Shown: positions 24,077-34,289, counted from the first letter of the stretch. The stretch is DNA of 64,000 nt from RHKX01 sp963743875 (GCA_963743875.1 CAVURM010000004.1:62001-126000); one strand, 5' to 3'. A program made the numbers and translations. Notes: generated from the letters alone by a model not told the origin.

Positions 24077-27000
24077 TTGGCTACGGCAACGAAAACGACT
24101 GAGAAGGACCGATCCGCTGGCCGGATTCAGCGCCCGCACGCGGTCCTGGTTCGAGCGCTCGTTCGAGGCGCCCACTCCGGCGCAGGTAAAGGGATGGCCG
24201 GCGATCGCGACCGGCGCGAACACGCTGATCTGCGCACCGACGGGCTCCGGTAAGACCCTGACCGCCTTCCTCTGGGGGATCGACAACCTTGCCAAGGAGA
24301 AGGCGCGTCGGGTGAAGGCAGCAGTCGCTTCAGGCGCCGCTCCCGGACGCGAAGCGGAGGAAGCGGCGCAGTCATTCGGGGTATCTCTTGTCTACATCTC
24401 TCCGCTGAAGGCGCTCTCCTACGACGTCGAGCGCAACCTGCGCGCGCCGCTGGCGGGGATCGGCGCCGACCTGACCGTCGGGCTGCGGACCGGCGACACG
24501 CCGCAGCGCGAGCGCCAGGCGATGCTCCGCAAGCCTCCCGACATCCTGATCACCACGCCCGAGTCGCTCTACCTGATGCTGACCTCGCAGGCCCGCAACA
24601 TCCTCACCGACGTCGAGGCGCTGATCGTCGACGAGATCCATGCGGTCGCGCCGACCAAGCGGGGAGCGCACATGGCCCTGACCTTGGAGCGACTGGAGCG
24701 CCACGTGGCGGTCAACGCCAACGACGGCGCCGGACGCGATCAGCCGGTCCAGCGGATCGGCCTGTCGGCGACGCAGCGTCCGCTGGAGCGGATCGCGACC
24801 TTCCTCGTCGGCCCGAAGCGCGAGTGCACGATCGTCAACGCCGGGATCCGCAAGGAGATGGACCTCGAGATCGTCGTCCCGGTGCCCGACATGGCCGACC
24901 CCGGGTCTCGGGCACCGAGCAACGCGGCCAAGGAGGGCGAAGTCGAGCTACCCGGCCCGGATCCCACGGCACCCGGCGCCGTCCCCGGCGACAGCCCCTC
25001 TCGGGGCATCTGGCCGGCGATCTACCCCGAGCTCCTGAAGCTCGTCCGCGAGCACACCTCGACGATCATCTTCGTCAACAACCGCCGCGGCGCCGAGCGC
25101 CTCGCCAAGCGCCTCAACGAGATGAACGCCGAGTCCTCCGAGGATCCGGCGGAAGCGGACGCGCAGCGGAGCATTTCGACGGAGGGTTCCACGGAGATCG
25201 CCCGAGCCCACCACGGCTCGCTCGCCCGCGAGGAGCGCCTGATCGTCGAGGAGCTGCTGAAGTCGGGGCAGATCCCCTGCATCGTCGCCACCTCCTCGCT
25301 GGAGCTGGGAATCGACATGGGGGCCGTCGATCTCGTGATCCAGGTCGAGTCGCCGAAGTCCGTCGCCCGCGGGATTCAGCGGATCGGGCGGGCCGGCCAC
25401 GATCTCGGCTCGACCTCGAAGGGAAGGATCTTCCCCAAGTTCCGCTCTGACCTGCTCGAGTGCGCGGTCGTCGCCAAGCGGATGCGCTCGGGTGAGATCG
25501 AGGAGACCGTGATTCCGCGGAATCCGCTCGACGTGCTCGCCCAGCAGATCGTCGCGATGGTCGCCGACGAGGACTGGACCGTCGACGAGCTCGAGCAGGT
25601 GGTCAGGTCCGCCGAGCCCTACGGCGAGCTCTCCCGCGAGCAGCTCGAGAACGTCCTCGACATGCTCGACGGCCGCTACCCCTCCGAGCGCTTCGCCGAG
25701 CTCCGACCCCGCGTCGTCTGGGACCGAACCGCCGGCACCGTCCGCGGGCGCAAGGGCGCGCGGCAGCTCGCCGTCACCAACGCGGGAACGATTCCCGACC
25801 GGGGCTGTTCGGCGTCCACCTGCCCGACGGCCGTCGGGTCGGCGAGCTCGACGAGGAGATGGTCTACGAGGCGCGAGCCGGCCAGGTCTTCCTCCTCGGT
25901 GCGTCCTCATGGCGGATCGAGGAGATCACCCGGGACCGCGTGATCGTCACGCCCGCGCCGGGCGTTCCGGGAGCGATCCCGTTCTGGCGCGGTGAGGGCA
26001 TCGGCCGGCCGGTCGAGCTCGGCCGGGCGATCGGCGAGTTCTCCCGCGAGGCGGTGGCGGCGGAGCCGGAGGAGCTCGCCGAGGCCTACGACCTCGATCA
26101 GCTCGCCGCCGAGAACCTCGTCGCCTACCTGCGCGAGCAACAGGCCGCCACCCGGGTCGTTCCCTCCGACCAGACGATCGTCGTCGAGCGCTTCCGCGAC
26201 GAGATCGGCGACTGGCGACTGTGCGTCCTCTCCCCCTTCGGCGGGCGCGTCCACGCCGCCTGGGGACTGGCGCTCGCCGCCAAGATCCGCAACGACCTCG
26301 AGCTCGAAGCCGACGCGATCTGGTCCGACGACGGGATCGTCATCCACCTTCCCGACTCCGACCAGGTGCCCGCCTCCGAGCTCGTCCTGCTGGAGGCCGA
26401 CGAGGTCGAGGACCTGATCGTCGGCGAGCTCTCGGGCTCGGCGCTGTTCGGCGCCCGCTTCCGCGAGGCCGCCGGGCGGGCACTGCTGATCCCGCGCGCC
26501 TACCCCGGCAAGCGCACACCGCTCTGGCAGCAGCGCCTCAAGTCGCAGTCCCTGCTCGAGGTCGCCAAGGACTTCCCGCGCTTTCCGATCACCCTCGAGA
26601 CCTACCGCGAGGTCCTGCGCGACGTTCTCGACCTGCCGGCCCTCGGCGAGATCCTTCGCGACCTGAAGTCGAGGCGGATCTCGCTGGTCGAGGTCGAGAC
26701 GAAATCAGCATCCCCCTTCGCCTCATCCTTGCTCTTCGACTACGTCGCCACCTACATGTACGAGGGCGACACGCCGAACGCCGAACGCCGGGCGGCCGCG
26801 CTCGCCCTCGATCGCGACCTGCTGCGCGAGCTGCTCGGGCAGGAGGAGCTCCGCGAGCTGATCGACCCGGTCGCGCTCGCGGACGTCGAGGACTCCCTCC
26901 AGCATCGGATCGAGCAGGCCAGGGCGGTCGATCGCGACCAGCTGCAGGTGATCCTGCGTCGACTCGGCGACCTGACGACTGAGGAGCTGGGCGAGCGCGT

Positions 27001-28711
27001 CGCCGACGGCTATTCGGCCGATTCGATGATCGGCAAGCTCGAGGCCGAGCGCCGTGCGGTCAGGGTGCGGATCGCCGGCGAGGAGCGCTGGATCGCGGCC
27101 GAGGACGGCGGCCTCTATCGCGACGCCCTCGGCGTTCCGGTTCCATCCGGCCTGCCCGACGCGTTCCTCGAGCAGATCGATGAGCCGATGGAGACGTTGC
27201 TGCGCCGCTACGCCCGCACCCACGTCCCGTTCCCGACGGCACAGGCCAGACAGCGTTTCGGGATCGACCCGACGCCGGCTCTGAAGCGGTTGGAGGCGGC
27301 TGGGGAACTCGTCCGCGGGGAGCTGCTCCCCGGCGGCAGCGAACGCGAGTGGTGCGATCCCGACGTGCTCCGCCGCCTCCGCCGCGCGAGCCTCGCGGTC
27401 CTGCGCAAGGAGGTCGAGGCCGCCGACACCGCCGAGCTGGCCCGGTTCCTCGTCTCCTGGCAGAACGTCGACGCCTACCGCGCCGCGGGTGCCGGCCCCG
27501 ATCGCCTGCGCGAGATCCTCGTGCCCCTGCAGGGAGTCGCGCTGACCCCCGAGGTCTGGGAGCGTGACGTCCTCCCGCGTCGCCTCGGCGCCTACTCGCA
27601 GGCCTGGCTCGATCAGCTCTCGACCGGTGGCGAGATCGTCTGGATCGGCGCCGGGCCGGTGGGACGGACCGGACGGGTGGCGTTCTATTTCCGCGAGGAC
27701 GTGAGGATCGCCGGGCCGCCACCCTCCAACGCCAAGCTCGAGCGCCCCGAGGGCGAGGTCCACGACGCGATCCGCGAGCTGCTCGCCCAGCGCCCGTGCT
27801 TCTGGCTCGACCTCGTCCTCGACCTCGCCGAGGGCGAGACGACCTGGGAGAAGGAGGAGCTTCACTCGGCGCTCTGGGATCTCGCCTGGGCGGGCGAGGT
27901 CACCAATGATGCGGTCGCACCGCTCCGCGCCCCGCGCCTCAAGGCCTCCGAGACCGCGGCCGCTCGTCGCGGCCGCCGCTTCAGCGCCCGCCGCAACGCC
28001 ACCGGGCAGGCGGTCGCCGGCCGCTGGTCGCTGACTGAGTCCCTGTTCCGCGGGGCCCCCGCCTCGGGGCCGAGGATCCGAGCGCAGGCGGAGCTGATGC
28101 TGGAGCGTTACGGAATCGTCACCCGTGAGACCGTGCTGGCCGAGGGTGTCCCCGGCGGCTTCTCGTCGCTCTACGGCGAACTCTCGAACCTGGAGATGCT
28201 CGGCACCGCCCGCCGTGGCTACTTCGTCGAGGGCCTCGGGGGCGCCCAGTTCGCCCTCGCCGGCGCCGTCGAGCGCCTGCGCTCGCTCCCCCGCGTCGAC
28301 GACGACTACATCGTCCTCGCGGTCACCGACCCCGCCCAGCCCTACGGCGCGAGCCTGAGTTGGCCGCGCCCTCCCGCCCACGAGGACGACGATCCCGACG
28401 ACGGCGAGGGAGGGGGTCGCAAGGGCCGCCGACCAAGTCGCGTCGCCGGCGCCTACGTCGTGCTCCGCAACGGCGAGCCGATGATCTACATCGAGCGAGG
28501 CGGCAAGGGCCTCCTCCGCCTGGCCCGCTTCGAGGGTGATCAGTTCGGAGCCGCACTGGCGAAGATCGTCGAAGCGGTCCGCGCGCGCCAGCTCCCCCGT
28601 CTCGCGATCGAGCGGATCGACGGCGAGCCCGCGATGGGCCACGAGGCCGAGGGCGCCCTGGTCGAGGCCGGCTTCGAGCGCCAACCGCGGCGCCTCGTGG
28701 CCGGCCCGTAG
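24077..28711 (+). CDS. lhr: Lhr-type ATP-dependent DNA helicase (long form), two probable indels
   Basis: About 1,540 residues: helicase core with LICAPTGSGKTL (Walker A), VDEIHAVAPTKRG (Walker B), LSATQRPLERIA and QRIGRAGHD, then the winged-helix and Lhr core domains typical of long Lhr, ending near LAIERIDGEPA. Lhr is a 3'-5' helicase in DNA repair. At about 25801 CCGGGGCTG lacks one G; adding it gives PDRGLFGVHLPDGRR and joins the halves. At about 24112 removing one C of TCCG joins TTG 24077 (MATATKTTEKDRS) to LAGFSARTRSW. The alternative GTG 24021 gives an Arg-rich 37-residue extension. Two linkers, 24310-24375 and 25140-25190, contain sequence related to intergenic repeats. Confidence 0.85.
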
Positions 28712-28733
28712 TCGCCGGGAGGCCGATCGCTCC

Positions 28734-29549
28734 CTAGCTGTACTTGTCCCAGCGGCGCAGGTACGGCTTCGGGTCGACCGGGCGGCCGTCGATGCGGACC
28801 TCGAAGTGGAGGTGGCAGGGAGTGCTCGCGGCATTGCCGGTCTGGCCGACCTTGCCGACGAACTGGCCGGTCCTGACGCGCTCGTTCTTGCGGACGGGAG
28901 GCGGAGCGATCAGGTGTGAGTAGAAGTAGTCCTGGTCCGTCTTCAGCCCGTCGATCAGCACGAAGTAGCCGTAGAGGACCGGGTCGTAACCGACCTTCTG
29001 GACCTCGCCTCCCCGAGCCGCCACCAGCGGAGTCCCGCAGCTCGCGGTGATGTCGAAGCCCTCGTGGACACGGCCGCCGTTGCGGGTCGCGCCGAACTCG
29101 CCGATCGCCCCGCGGGTGCCGTGGGAGCCGTCGACCGGGAAGACGTGGGTGTGGAGGCGGAAGCGGCCGGCGAACCGGATCGGCCCGCCCACCGGTCCGA
29201 CCCGGAACTCGTAGCGCCCGTCGTCGACGGCCTTCCCCCGACGGTTGAGACCGTTCCAGACCCGGGCAGATCGCCGCCCCGGTCGCGTGTCGCGCTCGGT
29301 GTAGACGCGGACCACGTTGCCGCTCTTGGCTCGGAGAATCTCGATCCGGAGGTCGACCGGCTCGCTGGCGGCGATCCCGTAGTGGAGGGTGATCTCGCGT
29401 TTGCCGTCGAAGATCGGCCGCTCGGGCGAGATCGATGTCCTCCTGAGCTCGAAGCCGATCCCTCGCGGGGAGGTCGCTCCGCTCGCGAGCGCGACGGTTA
29501 GCGCGCTTGCGACGATCGCGAGGAGGGTGAGGCCGAGGCGGATCCGCAT
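28734..29549 (-). CDS. secreted M23-family (LytM-like) peptidase with N-terminal beta-sandwich
   Basis: 271 residues. A signal peptide is visible (RIRLGLTLLAIVASALTVALA). A FlgD-like Ig/beta domain follows (around 60-130, ARVWNGLNRRGKAVDDGRYEFRV in part), then the M23 zinc peptidase domain with HEGFD and HLHFEV near the C-terminus. Enzymes of this type cut peptidoglycan cross-links in the cell wall, but some are catalytically inactive; the key His and Asp residues are present here. It lies downstream of the UPF0104 gene on the same strand but has its own -10. Confidence 0.85.
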   Translation of the reverse strand: MRIRLGLTLLAIVASALTVALASGATSPRGIGFELRRTSISPERPIFDGKREITLHYGIAASEPVDLRIEILRAKSGNVVRVYTERDTRPGRRSARVWNGLNRRGKAVDDGRYEFRVGPVGGPIRFAGRFRLHTHVFPVDGSHGTRGAIGEFGATRNGGRVHEGFDITASCGTPLVAARGGEVQKVGYDPVLYGYFVLIDGLKTDQDYFYSHLIAPPPVRKNERVRTGQFVGKVGQTGNAASTPCHLHFEVRIDGRPVDPKPYLRRWDKYS

Positions 29550-29556
29550 CCCCGGC

Positions 29557-29562
29557 AGGTTA
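29557..29562 (-). promoter_or_regulatory. putative -10 hexamer of leaderless M23 peptidase gene
   Basis: On the minus strand TAACCT is followed by exactly 7 nt and the ATG at 29549. It overlaps the last codon of the upstream gene. Confidence 0.5.
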
Positions 29563-30639
29563 AGCCCCGGCGCGGGCCTGCCCGTGCGCGGTGGCCCGCG
29601 CCTCGCATCGGGCCAGCTCGTCGTCGCGGGGCATGTCCCGGCGGAGACTGAAGAAGGCGATGCCGCCGGCGATCAGCGGCAGCCAGAAGAGGATCACCCG
29701 GTATGCGAGGACCGCGGCGGCGACGACTGCGGCCGGCGCGCCGTAGACGATCAGGGTTCCGATCAACCCGCCGTCGATCCCGCCGATCCCGCCGGGAATC
29801 GGCAGCAGCCCTCCCATCTGGCCGATCAGGTAGCCCATCAGCACGATCGAGATCTCCGGCGTGAAGCCGAACGCGCGGAACGTCGCCCAGAGGACGGCGT
29901 TGTCGAAGGCCCAGTAGCCGATCGCCCCGCCGATCACGCGGATGTTGCCGGAGCCGACGATCTCCCTCGCGCCCCTGCTGCCGTCGATCAGGGCGCGGCG
30001 AGAGGCGGCGATGAAGCGTTTCGCGCGGGAGGCATCCTCGGCCGGGTCCTCCCCCGGTCCGAGGCGAGGGATGACCAGTACCGCCACGATCACGGCGATC
30101 GACATCAGCGCGGGGAGGAGCGTCAGCGTCCACGGCTCGTCGACGCCGAAGAGGCCCAAGAACATGAGCAATCCGATCAGCGCGACGGCGACGAAGTTGA
30201 CGGAGCTCTTGATCAGGAAGAAGGCGACGGTGCGACGGGCGATCCGGTCGGTCTCCATTCCGCCCTCGTGCAGCACCCAGGCGCCGAGCGCCAGTCCGCC
30301 GGCACCGCTCGCCGGCACGAGTGATCCCATCGCCAACTCGGAGCCGCCGATCTGCCAGCTTCGGCGCCAGCTCAACCCCCGGCAGAAGATCGGCGCGAAC
30401 ATGACGATGTAGGAGGCGAAGGAGAGGCCTTCGAGGGCGATCGCGATCGCGATCCATCCGGGCTGTGCATCGTTGAGCAGCGCTCGAAACTCCCCGAGCC
30501 CCGGCGCCAGCAGGGCGATCAGCAGGGCGATCGGAATCGCGATGAACACGGGCACCGCCCGGCGCGCGATCGCTCGCGGTTCGAACTCCGACGATGAACT
30601 TGCCTGGTCCGGCTGGGTCGCTCCCTCTGCTCCCGCCAT
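29560..30639 (-). CDS. UPF0104/lysylphosphatidylglycerol-synthase-type integral membrane protein
   Basis: 359 residues with about seven or eight membrane helices. Family marks: GSLVPASGAGGLALGAWVL, FFLIKSSVNFVA, and the C-terminal GQMGGLLPIPGGIGGIDGGLIG, the glycine-rich signature of the flippase-like part of MprF. The lysyltransferase domain of MprF is absent. Such stand-alone proteins are thought to move lipids across the membrane. The substrate is unknown. Confidence 0.8.
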   Translation of the reverse strand: MAGAEGATQPDQASSSSEFEPRAIARRAVPVFIAIPIALLIALLAPGLGEFRALLNDAQPGWIAIAIALEGLSFASYIVMFAPIFCRGLSWRRSWQIGGSELAMGSLVPASGAGGLALGAWVLHEGGMETDRIARRTVAFFLIKSSVNFVAVALIGLLMFLGLFGVDEPWTLTLLPALMSIAVIVAVLVIPRLGPGEDPAEDASRAKRFIAASRRALIDGSRGAREIVGSGNIRVIGGAIGYWAFDNAVLWATFRAFGFTPEISIVLMGYLIGQMGGLLPIPGGIGGIDGGLIGTLIVYGAPAAVVAAAVLAYRVILFWLPLIAGGIAFFSLRRDMPRDDELARCEARATAHGQARAGA

Positions 30640-30679
30640 TCGAGCATCGTTGCACAGGCAACAAACTCGCCGCGATCCC

Positions 30680-30685
30680 TAACCT
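30680..30685 (+). promoter_or_regulatory. putative -10 hexamer of leaderless ABC-transporter operon
   Basis: TAACCT is followed by exactly 7 nt and the GTG at 30693. It supports that GTG over longer upstream reading. Confidence 0.5.
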
Positions 30686-30692
30686 AGGTGGG

Positions 30693-31469
30693 GTGCGCTT
30701 GGCAACCCCAGCCCTCACGATCGCCGGACTCTCGAAGACCTACGACGACGGCACCCTCGGCCTCGACGGCCTCGACCTCGAGATCCCGTCCGGCGAGTTC
30801 TTCGGCCTGCTCGGCCCCAACGGCGCCGGCAAGACGACCCTGATCAACTCGGTCTGCAACCTGATTCGCACCTCCGGCGGGAACATCAGCGTCTTCGGCT
30901 TCGCCCACGACTCGATGGAGGCCCGGCGGCTCGTCGGCGTCGCCGAGCAGGACCCGAACCTCGATCGCTTCACGACCGTCAAGGAGTCGCTCGTCTACCA
31001 CGGTGGTTACTTCGGGATGGACGCCAGGGCATCCAACGACCGGGCGGACGAGATGATCGAGGTCTTCGACCTGCGCGCCAAGGCCGACGTCCGCACCTCC
31101 AAGCTATCGGGCGGGATGAAGCGCCGGCTGCTGCTGGCCCGGGCGCTGCTGCACGAACCGCTGCTCGTGATCCTCGACGAGCCGACCGCGGGAGTGGACA
31201 TCGAGCTGCGCCACGACCTCTGGAACTACATCCGGCTGCTGCACGAGCAGGGGACCACGATTCTGCTCACGACCCACTACCTCGAGGAGGCGGAGTCCCT
31301 CTGTGAGGACATCGCGCTGATCTCGGCGGGCAGGATCATTGCCCGCGACACGCCCGAGGGGTTGAAGGAGCGCTACGACGCGACCTCGCTCGAGGAGGTC
31401 TACCTCCAGACCGTCTCGACCTCATTGCCGACCGTGATGGCGGCAGCCGAGGAGGTCGAAGGGGAGTGA
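30693..31469 (+). CDS. ABC-2-type exporter ATPase subunit
   Basis: 258 residues. Walker A LLGPNGAGKTTL, Q-loop in GVAEQDPNLDRFTTVKE, ABC signature LSGGMKRRLLLARALLHEP, Walker B LLVILDEPTAGVD, and H-loop LTTHYLEEAE. It resembles the DrrA/NodI branch that powers drug or lipid export. The GTG start is chosen from the -10 spacing. Its stop overlaps the permease start (GTGA). Confidence 0.9.
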   Translation: MRLATPALTIAGLSKTYDDGTLGLDGLDLEIPSGEFFGLLGPNGAGKTTLINSVCNLIRTSGGNISVFGFAHDSMEARRLVGVAEQDPNLDRFTTVKESLVYHGGYFGMDARASNDRADEMIEVFDLRAKADVRTSKLSGGMKRRLLLARALLHEPLLVILDEPTAGVDIELRHDLWNYIRLLHEQGTTILLTTHYLEEAESLCEDIALISAGRIIARDTPEGLKERYDATSLEEVYLQTVSTSLPTVMAAAEEVEGE

Positions 31470-32296
31470 GCCCCGGGGCGGAACCGATCGCGGCCCCGGC
31501 CGGCCGACCCGACGCTCCCGTCTTCGCCGCGCCCAACCCGGCGCGGTCGATGCGTGCGCTTGCGCTCAGGGAGTGCCGCCGGGTAACCCGGCTGTGGACG
31601 CAGACGATCCTCGCCCCCGTGGTCTCGTCGGCCCTCTTCATCCTCGTCTTCGGGCTCTCGCTCGGTAGCCGGATCGAGGAGATCAACGGCTTCGAATACG
31701 ACGTCTTCATCGTTCCCGGCCTGATCGCGATGGCGATGGCCCAGGCCGCATTCTCCAACAACTCCTCGAGCCTGCTTCAGGCCCGCAACGACCGCTACAT
31801 CAACGACGTCCTCGCCTCGCCGATGCACCCCTGGCAGATGAACGTGGGCTACATGGTGGGCGGAATCTTCCGCGCTTTCGCGATCGGGCTGGCGCTGGTC
31901 GCGATCGCGCTGCCCCTGACGGGCGTCCCGATCGAGAACCCGCTTCAGCTGATCGTCGCCGCGTCACTGCTCGTCGTCCTCTTCGGCGCGCTCGGGGTCG
32001 TGGTCGGGATCTACGCGCAGAGCTTCGACCACCACAGCTTCATCAACAACATCCTGATCCTGCCGCTCACGTTCCTCGGCGGGGTCTTCTACTCGATCGA
32101 GATCCTGCCGTCCCCCTGGCAGGAGATCTCGCACGCGAATCCGATCTTCTACATGGTTGATTCGGTCCGCTTCGGCTTCCTCGGCAGCAGCGACGTGAAC
32201 ATCGGCCTGGCCTTCGGCTTCACGTTGCTGGTGGCGATCGCGATGGTCGCCTGGGCGCAGTGGCTGTTCACGACCGGCCGGAAGCTGAAGCCCTAG
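31466..32296 (+). CDS. ABC-2-type exporter permease
   Basis: 276 residues with about six membrane helices and the ABC-2 signature near the C-terminus (LTFLGGVFYSIEILPSPWQ, then ANPIFYMVDSVRFGFLG). It is translationally coupled to the ATPase gene (GTG 31466 overlaps its stop). Together they form a simple two-component exporter. The substrate is unknown. Confidence 0.9.
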   Translation: MSPGAEPIAAPAGRPDAPVFAAPNPARSMRALALRECRRVTRLWTQTILAPVVSSALFILVFGLSLGSRIEEINGFEYDVFIVPGLIAMAMAQAAFSNNSSSLLQARNDRYINDVLASPMHPWQMNVGYMVGGIFRAFAIGLALVAIALPLTGVPIENPLQLIVAASLLVVLFGALGVVVGIYAQSFDHHSFINNILILPLTFLGGVFYSIEILPSPWQEISHANPIFYMVDSVRFGFLGSSDVNIGLAFGFTLLVAIAMVAWAQWLFTTGRKLKP

Positions 32297-32311
32297 CCGG
32301 CCCGCGGCGGG

Positions 32312-32791
32312 TCAGCGATGGATCGTGCAGTCGAGCGGGTAGAAGGGCGGATCCTCGGAGCAGTCCGCGACCCGGATCTTCAGCTTCACCGTGTCGACAC
32401 GGTCGCCACGCCGTGCCCGGACGCGCACGGCCGCCGACCCGCGTTCGGCGAGCGCATCGCGGATGAGCTTGTAGACCCTGCCGCCGCCGGAGGCGTTGTG
32501 CTGGAGAACCCACGGGTGCTTGTCGGTGAGCCTGCGCCCGATGTTGTCGTCGTAGGCGGCGGCTGCCGAACCGTGCTTGCCGTGGAAGACGGTCGAGAAC
32601 CGGAGGGCTTCGGTGCGCCGCGCATTCGCCATCAGTACCCGGTGCGGAAGGCTTCCGTCGTCGCGGTTGAAGTAGCTGAGCACGGTGACCTTCGGCCCGG
32701 AGCCGGGTGCCGCGACCGCCGGCCCGGGGACGACGAAGAGCGCCGCAACGATGAGCGTCGCCACCGCAACGCATCCTGTTCTTGGCCTCAC
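32312..32791 (-). CDS. small secreted protein of unknown function
   Basis: 159 residues from GTG 32791. A signal peptide is clear (CVAVATLIVAALFVVPGPAVAAPG). The mature part is basic, with repeated Asp-Asn and Arg-rich stretches and two cysteines near the end (VADCSED and LDCTIHR) that could form a disulfide outside the cell. I recognise no family. The start is fixed by TAAGAT exactly 7 nt upstream. It converges with the ABC permease. Confidence 0.65.
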   Translation of the reverse strand: MRPRTGCVAVATLIVAALFVVPGPAVAAPGSGPKVTVLSYFNRDDGSLPHRVLMANARRTEALRFSTVFHGKHGSAAAAYDDNIGRRLTDKHPWVLQHNASGGGRVYKLIRDALAERGSAAVRVRARRGDRVDTVKLKIRVADCSEDPPFYPLDCTIHR

Positions 32792-32798
32792 GCGATCG

Positions 32799-32804
32799 AT
32801 CTTA
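32799..32804 (-). promoter_or_regulatory. putative -10 hexamer of the leaderless secreted-protein gene
   Basis: On the minus strand TAAGAT is followed by exactly 7 nt and the GTG at 32791. Confidence 0.5.
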
Positions 32805-32825
32805 CGCCTCCGAGCGGAGACCGCG

Positions 32826-33587
32826 ATGCCTGAGGGCGACACGATCCACCGGGTCGCGATCCGCCTCCGGGCGGCGCTCGTCGGCAGGGAGATCGAGACC
32901 GCCGAGGCGCCCAACGCCCGCTCGCCGATCCACACGCGTGCCCACGAGCTGGCCGGCCGGACCCTCGAGAAGGCCGAGGCCCGCGGCAAGCACCTGCTCC
33001 TGCATTTCTCCGGCGACAGGGTCGTCCACAGCCATCTCGGCATGAACGGGCGCTGGTTCGTCCGCTCCGACGGTCGGCCGAGCTACGGCAGACCCTGGTT
33101 GGTCCTCGCGGCCGGACCTGTGGTCGCCAACCAGAACGGCGGCAGGATCCTGCGGCTGACGAGCGCCGCCCGCGCCCGCAACGATCCCGTGCTCCTGCAG
33201 CTCGGCCCCGACCCGCTCCGGCCCGGCTACGACCCGGAGGTCGCGACGGCCCGGTTGCTGGCCTACGAGCCCACGATCGCGGTCGGCGAAGCGCTTCTGG
33301 ACCAGAGCCTGATCGCCGGCATCGGCAACGTGATCCGCATCGAGGCCTGCTTTCTGCCGGGCGTCAGTCCGTGGCGTCCGGTCGGCGATCTGACGCCGAA
33401 GGAGGCTCGCGCGATCGTCGACGCCAACAGCTGGGTCATGGAGACATCGATGGCGACGGGCCGGCGACCCAAGCAGATCTACGGCCGCGGACGCCGCCCC
33501 TGCAGAAGGTGCGGGGGCCGGATCATGACCCGCGGGCAGGGCGACGACAACCGCGTCACCTACTGGTGTTCGGGTTGTCAGCGATAA
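32826..33587 (+). CDS. nei: Fpg/Nei-family DNA glycosylase (endonuclease VIII-like)
   Basis: 253 residues. It begins MPEGDTIHR, so the Pro2-Glu3 catalytic pair is present. LLHFSGDRVVHSHLGMNGRW follows, then the H2TH region (LLDQSLIAGIGNVIRIEACFL, in part), and a C-terminal four-cysteine zinc finger (CRRCGGRI ... WCSGC). The PEGDTIHR start is that of the Nei branch, which removes oxidised pyrimidines. ATG 32826 is preceded by GCGGAGA, a plausible ribosome-binding site. Confidence 0.9.
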   Translation: MPEGDTIHRVAIRLRAALVGREIETAEAPNARSPIHTRAHELAGRTLEKAEARGKHLLLHFSGDRVVHSHLGMNGRWFVRSDGRPSYGRPWLVLAAGPVVANQNGGRILRLTSAARARNDPVLLQLGPDPLRPGYDPEVATARLLAYEPTIAVGEALLDQSLIAGIGNVIRIEACFLPGVSPWRPVGDLTPKEARAIVDANSWVMETSMATGRRPKQIYGRGRRPCRRCGGRIMTRGQGDDNRVTYWCSGCQR

Positions 33588-33588
33588 T
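33583..33588 (+). promoter_or_regulatory. putative -10 hexamer of leaderless crp-like gene
   Basis: GATAAT ends 8 nt before the ATG at 33597, overlapping the end of the nei gene. No ribosome-binding site is seen. Confidence 0.4.
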
Positions 33589-33596
33589 CGATCCCC

Positions 33597-34289
33597 ATGG
33601 GTGAGGAACAGGCAAGCGCCGCGGAGCTGCTCGCTCGCGTCCCGCTGCTCTCGGGCCTCGAGCCCGCTGAGCTCGAGCGGATCGCTCAGGTCGCGATCCC
33701 CCGGTCCTACCCGAAGGGCGATCGCATCTTCCACGAGGGTGATCGCAGCGACGCCTGCTACGTGATCCGCTCCGGGGAGGTCAGGGTCACTCGCGAGCAT
33801 TCCGACGGTCGCGCGATCGCGCTGGCGACGCTCGGCCCCGGCGAGCTGGTCGGCGAGCTGGCGATGCTCGACGGCGGGGCCCGCTCGGCCAGCGTCGAGA
33901 CGCTCACCGACGTCGATCTGCTCGCGGTGTCGGCCGCCGATATGAAGGGACTGCTCGAGCGCAACGCCGACATCACCGCCAAGCTGGTGGTGGCGCTGAC
34001 GAAACGTCTCCGGGAGACGAACGAGCGGATCAGCCGGCAGTCCTTTCAGACTGTCCCGAGCCGGGTCGCCGGCGTCCTCTCTCAGCTCGTCTCCGACGAG
34101 AACGCCGAGCAGGGCCGCGACGGGGTGACGATCCGGATGAACCAGGCTGATCTGGCTCAGCTCGCCGGGACATCACGCGAGAGCGTCAGCCGCTTTCTCG
34201 CCGTGCTTGAACGGGCCGGCGTCGTCCGCGTCGGCCGGGGCCGCGTGACCGTCCTGGAGCCGCAACGCCTACGCAGCTACATTTTCTAG
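33597..34289 (+). CDS. Crp/Fnr-family transcriptional regulator
   Basis: 230 residues. The N-terminal cyclic-nucleotide-binding domain has IFHEGDRSDACYVIRSGEVRV and GELVGELAMLDGGARSASV; the latter matches the phosphate-binding cassette, with Arg-Ser-Ala, that accepts cAMP in Crp. The C-terminal winged helix contains MNQADLAQLAGTSRESVSRFL. Whether cAMP is the ligand is not certain. It follows nei with 9 nt between. Confidence 0.9.
   Translation: MGEEQASAAELLARVPLLSGLEPAELERIAQVAIPRSYPKGDRIFHEGDRSDACYVIRSGEVRVTREHSDGRAIALATLGPGELVGELAMLDGGARSASVETLTDVDLLAVSAADMKGLLERNADITAKLVVALTKRLRETNERISRQSFQTVPSRVAGVLSQLVSDENAEQGRDGVTIRMNQADLAQLAGTSRESVSRFLAVLERAGVVRVGRGRVTVLEPQRLRSYIF
34278..34283 (+). 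promoter_or_regulatory. putative -10 hexamer upstream of small membrane protein
   Basis: TACATT lies 8 nt before the ATG at 34292, within the last codons of the crp-like gene. Confidence 0.35.
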
